24,764 nucleotides of DNA from CBCXVS01 sp965178525 (GCA_965178525.1 CBCXVS010000089.1:1-24764), one strand, 5' to 3'; shown: positions 1 to 8,445, counted from the stretch's first letter. Translations and numbers: made by a program. Notes: generated from the sequence alone by a model not told the origin.

Positions 1-43
1 ATCGGCGTAACTGCTTCATCAAGAAAGGAGTTGGCTTAACTGA

Positions 44-928
44 ATGCCATTCCGGAGAGCCCTGAAGAACATCACGCGCCAGAAACGGTATCGCCAGTTC
101 CAAGGAAGCGTGGCGCTGCTCACCCTGATTCCTTTGCTGGTCACCTCCGCCATTGCCAACCGTCCCGTCTTCACAACCGATCTCTGGCACCGTGTCTACG
201 CCCGAGGATTCCATATGATCGACATGGTGAGACCTCGGCCTGACCAGGATGCGTATCGGCAAGAGTTGGGCGCGTACCTGGTGCGGCATCAGAGCGTTGA
301 TAGGTATCGATTGCATCGAGATATCAGCTATCTGAGGAGTCTGGGCTGGCAGATCACCGGCCGCGATCTTTTCTTCATGACGCGTGTCGTCGCGGGCGAG
401 GCCGGAAATTACTACCATCGCCGAAATTATCGGCAGTCGCAGCGGACAGACATGGAGGCCATCGCGTATGCGATCATTGACCGGTACGCGGCAGCGAAGG
501 CCAATGCGTGTCTCAGGCGGATGTACATTGGCGGGAAAGGCGTGACGCTTTATAACGTGGTCATGCATGACTTGCAATTTAGCATTGCCAATAGCAAAAG
601 GCGTCGGCGCCGATGGCACAGCGCCTTTCAAAGGAGCCAACTCCTGCATGGCGTCAAGGATCGTGGCAAATTTTTGCAAGCCTATGCCGCAGTAGTTGAA
701 GCTCTGATCGGGGCGACACGAAGCCTTGAGGATCCAACCGGAGGCTCCGTCAATTATAAGAATAATGCGGTGTGGTATGCGGGAAAAAAGAAATGGGATG
801 GGAGTCCTGCCTGTGGCTTCACATTGAAACGTGTGGGGAATATCGAAGCCCACACGCATTACGCCCTCGCCGATCGTGCCGGCAAGAATCCTGTGCGAGC
901 GTATCGGCGAGCCCTCCTGAGTACCTAG
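44..928 (+). CDS. SleB-like cell wall hydrolase (Hydrolase_2 family)
   Basis: This 294-residue protein has a basic N-terminus followed by one hydrophobic stretch (about residues 21-39), read as a signal peptide or signal anchor, so it should act outside the cytoplasm. Residues 112-185 resemble the SleB/Hydrolase_2 fold: VVAGEAG with the candidate catalytic Glu at 119, then the helix EAIAYAIIDRY (138-147), and a QFS motif near 178-180 as in the family, where FS follows the variable loop. Family members cleave peptidoglycan glycan strands and are best known from spore cortex lysis, but relatives occur widely in non-sporulating bacteria. The start lies 13 nt after an AAGGAG, which is long for a ribosome site. 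The upstream context is outside the window. The specific substrate is inference. Confidence 0.72.
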   Translation: MPFRRALKNITRQKRYRQFQGSVALLTLIPLLVTSAIANRPVFTTDLWHRVYARGFHMIDMVRPRPDQDAYRQELGAYLVRHQSVDRYRLHRDISYLRSLGWQITGRDLFFMTRVVAGEAGNYYHRRNYRQSQRTDMEAIAYAIIDRYAAAKANACLRRMYIGGKGVTLYNVVMHDLQFSIANSKRRRRRWHSAFQRSQLLHGVKDRGKFLQAYAAVVEALIGATRSLEDPTGGSVNYKNNAVWYAGKKKWDGSPACGFTLKRVGNIEAHTHYALADRAGKNPVRAYRRALLST

Positions 929-983
929 GGACAGCTAAAGGTCAAATAGTTAAGTAAGATGCAGAAGTCTTCGGGTCTTTTGG

Positions 984-1011
984 CCCCCTCTCCCTGGCCA
1001 GGGAGAGGGGG
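984..1011. repeat. Perfect 28-bp palindrome between convergent genes
   Basis: Arms at 984-997 (CCCCCTCTCCCTGG) and 998-1011 are exact reverse complements with no spacer. The element lies between the convergent cell-wall hydrolase and HEAT-protein genes. C-rich/G-rich palindromes of this kind are common dispersed intergenic repeats in many bacteria. It could act as a bidirectional transcription stop, although no clear U-tract follows on either strand. Confidence 0.7.
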
Positions 1012-1031
1012 TGAAATTGGTGCCCAGGTAC

Positions 1032-1421
1032 TTAGATGCGGCGCAAATGCCGTGTCGATTCCACAGGTGGAGCTGGTGACGTATACGCCCCCCACGTGAT
1101 CAGCAACTCCTCAATCCACTGTGCAATCTTGTAGTACAGGTCGCTCAACGTCCGCCTTAGCGTGTGCAGGGCAGCCGTGGCACGTTCACGGATGGTTGGA
1201 TTGGCATCGTGCAACGCCTGTAGCAGGGGCTGCAACGCCCGTAGGTCGCCGCTTTTACCTAGAGCCTCTAGGGCTTGTAGACGTTCGGGTTCGGACGCCG
1301 ACGCGGCGTCACGGATCCAACGCTCGATGTCGTCAGCCTCGGCGTTGCGCGTCCCGCCCCAGTTGCCGAGAAGCAGGAGCAGACTCGCCAGTGTGACGGC
1401 ATACATGATCTTTCGTGTCAT
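1032..1421 (-). CDS. Exported small HEAT-repeat protein
   Basis: This protein of about 129 residues starts with a signal peptide: a basic MTRK, a hydrophobic core rich in Leu, and a likely cleavage around AEA-DD. The mature part contains about two HEAT-like helical pairs (ERLQALEALGKSGDLRALQP, then LLQALHDANPTIRERATAAL), the pattern of PBS-lyase/HEAT repeats used for protein binding. The C-terminal third is helical and unassigned. I chose the ATG at 1421 over the GTG six bases upstream because AGGAGG sits 7 nt before the ATG and would be almost fused to the GTG. It is the last gene of the minus-strand cluster, 41 bp after metY. Its partner is unknown. Confidence 0.72.
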   Translation of the reverse strand: MTRKIMYAVTLASLLLLLGNWGGTRNAEADDIERWIRDAASASEPERLQALEALGKSGDLRALQPLLQALHDANPTIRERATAALHTLRRTLSDLYYKIAQWIEELLITWGAYTSPAPPVESTRHLRRI

Positions 1422-1462
1422 GATCACTCCTCCTCACTCCAGACCCGCTTTTGTCTGATGCG

Positions 1463-2758
1463 TTAGTCGTCCTTTTGCGAGGCTGTCAAAGCCTGATCCA
1501 GATCCCACAGAAGGTCGTCGAGACTCTCCAAACCCACCGAAATGCGGATCATATCCGGACTCAGGCCAGCTGCCACTTGTTCTTCGTCGGTCAACTGCTG
1601 ATGCGTGGTGCTGCCGGGATGAATCACCAGACTCTTGGCATCTCCTACGTTGGCTAGGTGCGAATGGATCTTGACCGATTCGATGAAGCGCCGGCCGGCG
1701 TCGCGTCCGCCCTTGATGCCGAAGGTAAAAATCGCGCCAGGACCTTTGGGAAGATATTTTTGCGCTTTGGCGTAATACGGATTCTGCGGCAAGCCAGGAT
1801 AACTGACCCAGGGGACGAGGGGATGCTCGTCGAGCCATGTGGCGACCGCCTGGGCGTTCTGCACATGGCGATCCATGCGCATCGAAAGCGTTTCGAGACC
1901 CTGCAGAAAGAGAAAGGAGTTGAATGGGCTCATACAGGCGCCGAGATCGCGCATCATCTCGACCCGGGCTTTCATGATAAAGGTAAAATTCCCGAACGTT
2001 TCCCAGTAGCGCATGCCATGATAGCCGGGGGAGGGCTCGACCATTTCCGGAAACGTACCGTTGTCCCAGTGAAAGGAACCGCCATCGACGATGATGCCGC
2101 CGATACACGTGCCGTGGCCACCGATGAATTTGGTGGCCGAATGCACCACGATATCGGCGCCATGATCGAAGGGCCGGCAGAGATAGGGCGACGCAAAGGT
2201 ATTGTCGATCATCAGCGGGATATGGTGCTCCCGCGCGATCTTGGAGACCGCCGCGATGTCGAACACATCCGCATTGGGATTGCCAATGGTTTCGCCGTAG
2301 AGCAGTTTTGTTTTTGGAGTTATGGCCTTGCGGAAGCTTTCCGGATCGCCGGCATCAACGAAGTGCGCCGTAATGCCGAAGCGCTTGAAGGTCAGGGCGA
2401 ACTGATTGTAGGTGCCGCCGTATAATGAACTCGACGAGACCATTTCATCGCCATTCTGCAGCAGCGTGGTGATGGCCACCAGTTGGGCCGCTTGCCCCGA
2501 TGCGGTGGCCAGGGCGCCGACGCCGCCTTCCAGAGAGGCGACGCGTTCTTCAAACGCCGCCGTCGTGGGATTGGAAATGCGCGAGTAGATATTGCCGAAT
2601 TTGTTCAGGGCAAACAGATGCGCCGCATGTTCGGTGTCTTCGAAGACGAACGAGGTCGTCTGGTAAATCGGCATGGCCCGGGCCCCGGTGGATTGATCCG
2701 GAGTCTGCCCAGCATGCAGCATGCGGGTATCAAAACCGAAATCGAAATTCTCTGCCAT
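1463..2758 (-). CDS. metY: O-acetylhomoserine sulfhydrylase (aminocarboxypropyltransferase)
   Basis: This 431-residue protein is full length for a Cys/Met-metabolism PLP-dependent enzyme. It converts O-acetylhomoserine plus sulfide to homocysteine in methionine biosynthesis, in the cytoplasm. Visible features are the N-terminal TRMLHAGQ and PIYQTTSFVF, the YSRISNPT phosphate-binding region (58-65), Asp185 in MIDNTFASPY, and the PLP lysine K210 in HSATKFIGGHG. The long glycine-rich insert after the lysine and the HANVGDAKSL-like region near the C-terminus favour MetY over MetB or MetC. The start at 2758 has AAGGA about 9 nt upstream. The CoA-binding protein gene lies 67 bp upstream on the same strand; this pairing is common next to metY. 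Substrate choice between acetyl- and succinyl-homoserine is inferred from family resemblance. Confidence 0.93.
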   Translation of the reverse strand: MAENFDFGFDTRMLHAGQTPDQSTGARAMPIYQTTSFVFEDTEHAAHLFALNKFGNIYSRISNPTTAAFEERVASLEGGVGALATASGQAAQLVAITTLLQNGDEMVSSSSLYGGTYNQFALTFKRFGITAHFVDAGDPESFRKAITPKTKLLYGETIGNPNADVFDIAAVSKIAREHHIPLMIDNTFASPYLCRPFDHGADIVVHSATKFIGGHGTCIGGIIVDGGSFHWDNGTFPEMVEPSPGYHGMRYWETFGNFTFIMKARVEMMRDLGACMSPFNSFLFLQGLETLSMRMDRHVQNAQAVATWLDEHPLVPWVSYPGLPQNPYYAKAQKYLPKGPGAIFTFGIKGGRDAGRRFIESVKIHSHLANVGDAKSLVIHPGSTTHQQLTDEEQVAAGLSPDMIRISVGLESLDDLLWDLDQALTASQKDD

Positions 2759-2825
2759 GATACATGATCCTTATAGCGCGAAGGGCGGCGTTGTCCGGAT
2801 GGTATGGCCTGTGAAGGCACGCGCG

Positions 2826-3341
2826 TTACTTTTTCTCAAAGACACACTCGTACCGGTCTGAGGTAACGATGCCCGTTTGCAGGCCGACCACATCCAGCCC
2901 GTAGTCTTTTTTGCCATAGAACCGGCAGTGCTCGATTTTCACGCAGCGGTCTATCACCACGTCCATGCCGGCGGCTGCCGCTTGCGCCGCGGCTTCGTCG
3001 TTGATGACGCCGATTTGCATCCAAAAGACCTTGGCGCCAATCTCACGCGCCTCGCTCACCAAGGGTAGAACGGTTTCCGGCTTCCGAAAAATGTCGACAA
3101 TGTCGACCGGGTCTTGGATGTCCAAGAGCGATTGATAGCACTTCAGGCCCAGAATCTCGTCATAACTCGGGTTCACCGGATAGACCGTATACCCTTTGCT
3201 CTTCATATGGACTAAGGCGCGATAACTGGCGCGGGTCGGATTGCCGGACACCCCGACCATTGCGATCCGGCGGTACTTCGTCAGGATGTCGCGGGGGTGC
3301 TCCGACAACGACCCTGTCATAATGCCTGCATAACGTGCCAC
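2826..3341 (-). CDS. CoA-binding domain protein (YccU-like)
   Basis: This 171-residue single-domain protein has a Rossmann-type CoA-binding fold. It has a GVSGNPTRAS nucleotide-binding loop near residue 30-39, then GYTVYPVNP, a conserved block around VDIVDIFRKPE, and WMQIGVINDEAA, all typical of the CoA_binding_2 family related to the N-terminal part of succinyl-CoA synthetase alpha. The C-terminal DRCVKIEH motif also fits. The precise function of this family is not established. The GTG start at 3341 is well supported by AAGGAGGT just upstream, better than the internal ATG at codon 8. It is co-oriented between fabH and metY and probably co-transcribed with them, a context that suggests a link to sulfur amino acid or acyl-CoA metabolism. 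Confidence 0.88.
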   Translation of the reverse strand: MARYAGIMTGSLSEHPRDILTKYRRIAMVGVSGNPTRASYRALVHMKSKGYTVYPVNPSYDEILGLKCYQSLLDIQDPVDIVDIFRKPETVLPLVSEAREIGAKVFWMQIGVINDEAAAQAAAAGMDVVIDRCVKIEHCRFYGKKDYGLDVVGLQTGIVTSDRYECVFEKK

Positions 3342-3393
3342 ACTACCTCCTTACTGACTGCGTCCGAGTTCGTCCGTCTTTGCATCATGAGGC

Positions 3394-4389
3394 TCAGCCG
3401 AGCATTTCCAACGCCACGGCGGCCCAAGTCAAGCCGGCGCCAAATGAGGCGAGCACGAGCGTATCGCCCGGCTGCAAGCGGCTGGCTTGCCGCACCTCAT
3501 GTAAGGCCAATAACACGGATGCCGATGACGTGTTGCCGTAGGCGTCGATATTGACCATCACCCGCTCACGCGCCAGGGAGAGTTTCCGCGCTGCCGCGTC
3601 AATGATGCGCCAGTTGGCCTGATGGGGGATGAGCAACTTCAAGTCATCTAGCGAGCGGCCGGCCTTTTCCAGTACGTCCGTGACCAATGCCGGCAAGGTT
3701 CGCACCGCGAAGCGATAGACGCTGCTGCCATTCATGCGCAGAAAGTGCTGCTTATTCTCGACCGTGGTGTGACTGGCGGGTTCACGCGATCCCCCGGCCT
3801 GCACCTTGATCACATTCGCTTTGCTGCCATCGCTGGCCCAGGTATGGGCTAAAAGGCGTAGGCGATGTCCCTGGCCGCCGCCACGTTGTAAGACCACGGC
3901 ACCGGCCGCGTCTCCAAACACCAGGGCGGTTTCCGTATCCTGCGCGTCCACGATGCGCGAGGCCACTTCGGCCCCCACGACCAGGACGGTGTGAAAGAGG
4001 CCCGCACGGATGAGCCCGGCCCCGGTAATCAGGGCGTAAAGCGACCCGGTACAGCCCGCATTGAGATCGTACGACGGGACTTGCCGTAAACCCAGGCGGT
4101 GTTGCAGCAGATTCGCGACCGATGGCGTCACATGATCGGCGGTCGCGGTCGCCACCAAGAGGCCGTCCACCTCGCCAGGGTCCGCGCCGGCATCCTGCAA
4201 CGCGGCCTGCGCCGCCTGTAATGCCATGTCGGACGTCGCTTCATCCGGGGCTGCCAGGCGCCGTTCACGAATACCCGTGAGCTTGACAATATGTTCTTCC
4301 GTAACCCCGAGTTGTGCCGCCAAGTCGTAATTGGTGCGCCGCTCGACAGGGGCATAGCCTCCCACACCACTGATGTATACCTGAGTCAT
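3394..4389 (-). CDS. fabH: Beta-ketoacyl-ACP synthase III
   Basis: This 331-residue KAS III condenses an acyl-CoA primer with malonyl-ACP to begin fatty acid chain elongation. The catalytic triad is readable: Cys113 in DLNAGCTGSLYAL, His256 in IPHQANWRIID, and Asn286 in IDAYGNTSSAS, at family spacing. Other family marks are the N-terminal TGIRERR (38-44), VFGDAAGAVVL (157-166) and the C-terminal LVLASFGAGLTWAA. AGGAG lies about 7 nt before the ATG. It heads the minus-strand cluster and sits divergently to the 2-oxoacid oxidoreductase gene. A specialised paralogue working with CoA-linked starters is possible, since no other fab genes are nearby. The KAS III assignment itself is firm. Confidence 0.94.
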   Translation of the reverse strand: MTQVYISGVGGYAPVERRTNYDLAAQLGVTEEHIVKLTGIRERRLAAPDEATSDMALQAAQAALQDAGADPGEVDGLLVATATADHVTPSVANLLQHRLGLRQVPSYDLNAGCTGSLYALITGAGLIRAGLFHTVLVVGAEVASRIVDAQDTETALVFGDAAGAVVLQRGGGQGHRLRLLAHTWASDGSKANVIKVQAGGSREPASHTTVENKQHFLRMNGSSVYRFAVRTLPALVTDVLEKAGRSLDDLKLLIPHQANWRIIDAAARKLSLARERVMVNIDAYGNTSSASVLLALHEVRQASRLQPGDTLVLASFGAGLTWAAVALEMLG

Positions 4390-4480
4390 GTGTAACTCCT
4401 CTCACCTGGCGTCGGTGCCGGCGTTGCATGGCCATAGCTCAGGCTTGCTACATCGACCGAAAGCCAGTTATAAACATTAC

Positions 4481-4509
4481 ATCATAAACATTTCCGTATA
4501 AGCCGTCAA
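4481..4509 (-). promoter_or_regulatory. Sigma70-type promoter for the fabH cluster
   Basis: On the minus strand TTGACG (4504-4509) and TATGAT (4481-4486) are separated by 17 bp, both close to consensus. This points into fabH about 90 bp downstream and would serve the whole fabH to HEAT-protein cluster. Confidence 0.65.
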
Positions 4510-4547
4510 ACGCCCAGTATGTCTGATAGGAAGTCCTTGGGCCGCGG

Positions 4548-4577
4548 TTGACCCTCATTTGGGACCTCAGATATAAT
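4548..4577 (+). promoter_or_regulatory. Sigma70-type promoter for the 2-oxoacid oxidoreductase unit
   Basis: TTGACC (4548-4553) and a perfect TATAAT (4572-4577) are 18 bp apart on the plus strand. Transcription from here would give a leader of nearly 290 nt before the chosen start codon at 4870, and the leader would include the hairpin repeat. Confidence 0.65.
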
Positions 4578-4749
4578 TGTGCCAAGCCGCGCGCCGAGAG
4601 GCACGTTGCCACGCCTTTTTTAATGAGGTACCATGAGGCGAGATTCTCTACACCATGGACCGCTACACCACGCCCACCACAGATATCCGGGCAAGCCGGG
4701 CGATCCCAATATGATACAAACAAAATGAACGAGACTGCAGCAGCAAACT

Positions 4750-4821
4750 AAGTTCCTGGACAAAATGAGCGACATCGTTTTTCCAGAGGAAAAATATAAT
4801 TTAGTTTTGTTCGGGCACTTA
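4750..4821 (+). repeat. Dispersed hairpin repeat, copy 1
   Basis: This copy is 72 nt; its first 48 nt (4750-4797) are identical to 12806-12853, and the following stretch is similar and ends in the shared TCGGGCACTTA. Positions 4753-4791 can fold into a hairpin: TTCC/GGAA and TGG/CCA arms with a GA bulge, then a 7-bp AAAATGA/TCGTTTT stem with one G-U pair around a GCGACA loop. It lies in the leader of the oxidoreductase gene. It carries an ATG (4765) in frame with that gene, which can mislead start calling. Confidence 0.85.
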
Positions 4822-4869
4822 ACTCAGGGCGTTGAGGCGGAGAACGCCACACGCTTGGAGGGCTCCTCC

Positions 4870-7800
4870 ATGGCCGTTACTCTGGATGATAAATATACCC
4901 TGACCGAGGGACAGGTCTATCTCACCGGCATTCAGGCACTGGTGCGCTTGCCCATCGACCAGCATCGCCGCGACGTGCGTGACCGCCTGCGCACGGGGAC
5001 GTTGGTTTCCGGGTACGAAGGCTCGCCATTAGGTGGATATGATCTGACTCTAGCGCGTGTGGGGCATTTTCTCAAAGAACATGACATCGTCCACCTGCCC
5101 GCTGTGAACGAGGAACTCGGGGCCACGGCTGTCATGGGGAGTCAGATTTTCCAGCTCTTTCCGGGGTCGAAGTTCGATGGCGTGAACGGCATTTGGTACG
5201 GCAAGGGACCGGGTGTGGACCGCTGCGGCGATATCTTTAAGCACGCCAATTTCGGCGGCACGGGGCCAAACGGTGGCGCCATTATCCTGGGCGGCGACGA
5301 TCCCAATAGCAAAAGCTCCACCCTGCCGCACCAAAGCGATTTTGCCTATGTCAGCGCCGGCATTCCGATCCTGTATCCCTCGACCATTCAAGAATTTCTC
5401 GAATTCGGCTTGCATGCGTTTGCGCTCTCGCGTCTGAGCGGGTGTTGGGTCGCCTTGAAAGTGGTGACCAACTTGTGTGACGGCGGCAGTGTGGTCGAGG
5501 CGTCACCGGAGCGGCCCCACATCACAATGCCTGAGGTCGTCATCGATGGCAAGCCGTTCAAGAAAATGCAAGATATGACCTTCCTGCCGCCCGGCACCAT
5601 TGAACTCGAACGGTTTTTGTTCTATGAGCGGCATGAAGCCGTGCGGGCCTATGCCCGTGTCAATGCGCTCAATATCATCGAGGAACATACGGGTGACGAT
5701 CGTATCGGATTGGTCAGTGCGGGCAAGAGCTACGCCGATCTGCGGCAATCGCTACTCGACATGGGCTTGGACAGCGCCACTTTACAACGCCTGGGCATTC
5801 GGGTGTTGCGTCTGGGCATGACATATCCCCTCGATGAGGACATCGTACGGCGTTTTGCGGCGGGTTTGGACGAAATGATTGTGGTAGAGGAAAAGCGCAG
5901 CTTTATCGAGACGCAGCTCCGTGAATGCCTCTACAATTTATCCGAGCATCCGCGTGTGATCGGGAAATCCACCGAGACGGGTGCGCCGCTGTTTCCCATG
6001 CATGGCGAACTCGATGCCGACATGATCACCACACGGCTCGGTCCGCGGCTGCAGCCCCTTGGCGAGGCGCAGGGCATTGCGGCTCGGCTGGCCGTGATCG
6101 AGGCGATTCAGGGCCGCGATTATAGTGCGTTTCTGGTGCGCAAGCCGAACTATTGCTCCGGCTGTCCGCACAGCCGCTCGACGCGGATGCTGGACGGACA
6201 GATCGCCGGCGGTGGCATCGGATGCCACGGCATGGGCGGGCTGATCGATCAGCCGGCGCGCCACACCCGTTACTTGTCACAGATGGGTGGGGAAGGCTTG
6301 TCCTGGGTCGGCGCGTCTTTTTTTACCGACATCGGGCATATCTTTCAGCATATCGGCGATGGCACCTATTTCCACTCCGGCAGTCAGGCAGTGCGGGCCT
6401 GTGTCGCGTCCGGAGTGAATATCACGTTTAAGCTGCTGTATAACAGTGCCGTCGCCATGACCGGCGGCCAACAGGCCCAAGGCGGCATGGCCATTCCCCA
6501 GCTCACGCATAGCCTGGCGGCGGAAGGCGTCAAAAAGATCATCGTCGTGTCCGAACAGCCGCAGCGCTGGTGCCGGGCCGATTTGGCGCCGATCGTGACC
6601 CTCTATCCGCGGGAAAAACTCTTTGCGGCCATGAAGGAGCTTGAAGCCACACCGGGCGTGACCATGCTGATCAACGATCAGCAGTGTGCCGCGGAGAAAC
6701 GCCGGCAGCGCAAACGCGGGATTCAAGCCGAGCCCAATGTGTTCGCCGTGATCAACGAAGACGTCTGTGAGGGCTGCGGCAACTGTGGCGAGGTCAGCAA
6801 TTGTATGTCGCTGCACCCAGTGGAAACGGAATTCGGCCTGAAAACCCGCATCCATCAGTCGTCATGTAATAAAGATTACGCTTGCCTCGATGGCGATTGC
6901 CCCTCTTTTGTCAGCGTCGAGGTAGAGCCCGACACGGGACTAGCGCCGAAAAAACCTCCGGTGCTAGAGGCCACTGCGGTTCCGGAGCCGGCAAGCAAAG
7001 CCGTCATCGATGGCGCCTATGTCATCTACATTCCAGGCGTCGGCGGCACGGGGGTGGTGACGGTCAATGCCTTGCTGTGCTACGCGGCCCTGATGGAAGG
7101 CAAATCGCTGCTGAATCTGGATCAAACGGGGCTGGCGCAAAAAGGCGGCGCCGTCTTGTCGAACGTCATTCTCACAGAGGGCGAGACGGTCGCGTCGAAT
7201 AAAGTCGGTATGGGCGCCGCGGATTTGTATCTGGTGTTAGACGCCCTGGGCGGGGTGTTGCCGATTAATCTCGACCGTACGCACGCCAGCCGGACGGTTG
7301 CCGTGGTCAATACGACACCCAACCCCACAGGCGAGATAATTCGAGACAATTCGATCCTCTTTCCCAGCGAGACTTCGATACGCCACACCTTGGGTCACTC
7401 TACACAGCCGGAGCAGAATCTTTATCTCGACGCTGGCAGCATTGCCGAAGGCTTGTTCGGTGACCATATGGCGACCAATATGTTTCTCTTAGGCGCCGCG
7501 TATCAGGCGGGTCTCCTGCCGCTGAAGGCCGAGAGTATCGAAGCCGCGATCGAGCTCAACGGCGTTGCTGTGGCGCAGAATCAGCAAGCCTTTCGCTATG
7601 GCCGCCGCTATGTGCAGGTGCCCGAAGCGGTGCGCGATACGGCCCTGCCGCGGCCTCGGAACGCGGCTGAAGAACGGACCGCCATGGCGCACTATCTCAC
7701 GGCGCACGACTCGGCGGCAGCGGCGGAGGCGTACCAGCGCCAGTTGCAGCGGTGCCGTGACTTAGATGAGGAGGCGCAGCGGTTATTGGCCATCCGCATT

Positions 7801-8430
7801 GGCGAGCTGATGGCGTATCAACATACGGCTTATGCCACCACATATGTGGATTATGTTCTCCATGTCGCACGCCGGGAAGCGGAGGCCGCGCCCGGCCATA
7901 CCGAGCTCACGCATGCGGTGATTCGACAGCTGTACAAACTCATGGCGTATAAAGATGAATATGAGGTGGCGCGTCTCCACCTCAAGCATGCTTGGCAGGA
8001 ACACGTCACCCGTATGTTCGAAAGCCCACGCAAGATATATTATCATTTACACCCCCCGCTGTTGCGGGCTTTGGGGATGCAGCGCAAACTCGAACTTGGG
8101 CCGTGGTTCAACGGACCGCTCGGCATGCTGTGCAAACTGCGGCGGCTGCGCGGCACGAAATTGGATATTTTTGGCTATGCCAAGGTGCGGCGGGAGGAGC
8201 GCCAGCTCATCGCGTGGTATCGTGAGGCCATGGACCAGGTGCTGATCCGCGTGCATGCGGACAATCACGCGTTGGCGTTGATGATCGCCAATGCCCCGGA
8301 TGGCATCCGGGGTTATGAAGATATCAAACTGGCTCGCATCGCCGAGGCCAAGGAGACCGTGGCCAAGCATCTCGAGCGTTTCATGATGGCATCGAGTGCC
8401 AGCGCCCTGTCGCTGCATCCTTCATCTTAG
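4870..8430 (+). CDS. Fused indolepyruvate-type 2-oxoacid:ferredoxin oxidoreductase
   Basis: This protein of about 1186 residues belongs to the large fused indolepyruvate ferredoxin oxidoreductase family, which oxidatively decarboxylates 2-oxoacids to acyl-CoA using thiamine diphosphate and iron-sulfur clusters. In order it has: the pyrimidine-binding domain (GYEGSPLGGYDL); a central TPP-binding region starting with cysteines C429, C432 and C452; a cysteine-rich Fe-S segment (C633, C636, C639, C645); a gamma domain from about residue 715 (IPGVGGTGVVTVNALL, then GLAQKGGAV); and a helical C-terminal domain from about 930. The start at 4870 is preferred over an upstream in-frame ATG at 4765 because GGAGGG sits 7 nt upstream, family proteins begin near MAVTLDDKYTL, and the extra 35 codons come from the dispersed repeat. 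Aryl-pyruvate versus branched-chain substrate is not resolved. Confidence 0.92.
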   Translation: MAVTLDDKYTLTEGQVYLTGIQALVRLPIDQHRRDVRDRLRTGTLVSGYEGSPLGGYDLTLARVGHFLKEHDIVHLPAVNEELGATAVMGSQIFQLFPGSKFDGVNGIWYGKGPGVDRCGDIFKHANFGGTGPNGGAIILGGDDPNSKSSTLPHQSDFAYVSAGIPILYPSTIQEFLEFGLHAFALSRLSGCWVALKVVTNLCDGGSVVEASPERPHITMPEVVIDGKPFKKMQDMTFLPPGTIELERFLFYERHEAVRAYARVNALNIIEEHTGDDRIGLVSAGKSYADLRQSLLDMGLDSATLQRLGIRVLRLGMTYPLDEDIVRRFAAGLDEMIVVEEKRSFIETQLRECLYNLSEHPRVIGKSTETGAPLFPMHGELDADMITTRLGPRLQPLGEAQGIAARLAVIEAIQGRDYSAFLVRKPNYCSGCPHSRSTRMLDGQIAGGGIGCHGMGGLIDQPARHTRYLSQMGGEGLSWVGASFFTDIGHIFQHIGDGTYFHSGSQAVRACVASGVNITFKLLYNSAVAMTGGQQAQGGMAIPQLTHSLAAEGVKKIIVVSEQPQRWCRADLAPIVTLYPREKLFAAMKELEATPGVTMLINDQQCAAEKRRQRKRGIQAEPNVFAVINEDVCEGCGNCGEVSNCMSLHPVETEFGLKTRIHQSSCNKDYACLDGDCPSFVSVEVEPDTGLAPKKPPVLEATAVPEPASKAVIDGAYVIYIPGVGGTGVVTVNALLCYAALMEGKSLLNLDQTGLAQKGGAVLSNVILTEGETVASNKVGMGAADLYLVLDALGGVLPINLDRTHASRTVAVVNTTPNPTGEIIRDNSILFPSETSIRHTLGHSTQPEQNLYLDAGSIAEGLFGDHMATNMFLLGAAYQAGLLPLKAESIEAAIELNGVAVAQNQQAFRYGRRYVQVPEAVRDTALPRPRNAAEERTAMAHYLTAHDSAAAAEAYQRQLQRCRDLDEEAQRLLAIRIGELMAYQHTAYATTYVDYVLHVARREAEAAPGHTELTHAVIRQLYKLMAYKDEYEVARLHLKHAWQEHVTRMFESPRKIYYHLHPPLLRALGMQRKLELGPWFNGPLGMLCKLRRLRGTKLDIFGYAKVRREERQLIAWYREAMDQVLIRVHADNHALALMIANAPDGIRGYEDIKLARIAEAKETVAKHLERFMMASSASALSLHPSS

Positions 8431-8445
8431 GTCGCTGCACACGCT

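Larger units (their letters stand above)
4390..4869. other. 480-bp divergent intergenic region (fabH / oxidoreductase)
   Basis: This stretch has no convincing gene. It holds two divergent promoters, a possible short attenuator-like stem followed by six Ts (stem arms 4597-4602 and 4613-4618, T-run 4616-4621), and copy 1 of the dispersed hairpin repeat at 4750-4821. The small open frames here on both strands show no family resemblance. Confidence 0.6.

Noticed and set aside
1434..2108. 224-codon minus-strand frame overlapping metY
   Set aside because: Shadow of metY in another frame; Arg/Ser/His-rich with no domain, while metY matches its family over its full length.
1658..2425. 255-codon plus-strand frame opposite metY
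   Set aside because: Antisense shadow of a well-supported enzyme gene in GC-rich DNA.
4597..4621. Attenuator or terminator in the oxidoreductase leader
   Set aside because: A 6-bp stem with one wobble and a 10-nt loop before six Ts is too weak to call; kept only as a note in the intergenic entry.
4448..4723. 91-codon minus-strand frame upstream of fabH
   Set aside because: It spans both divergent promoters, has no family likeness and no ribosome site.
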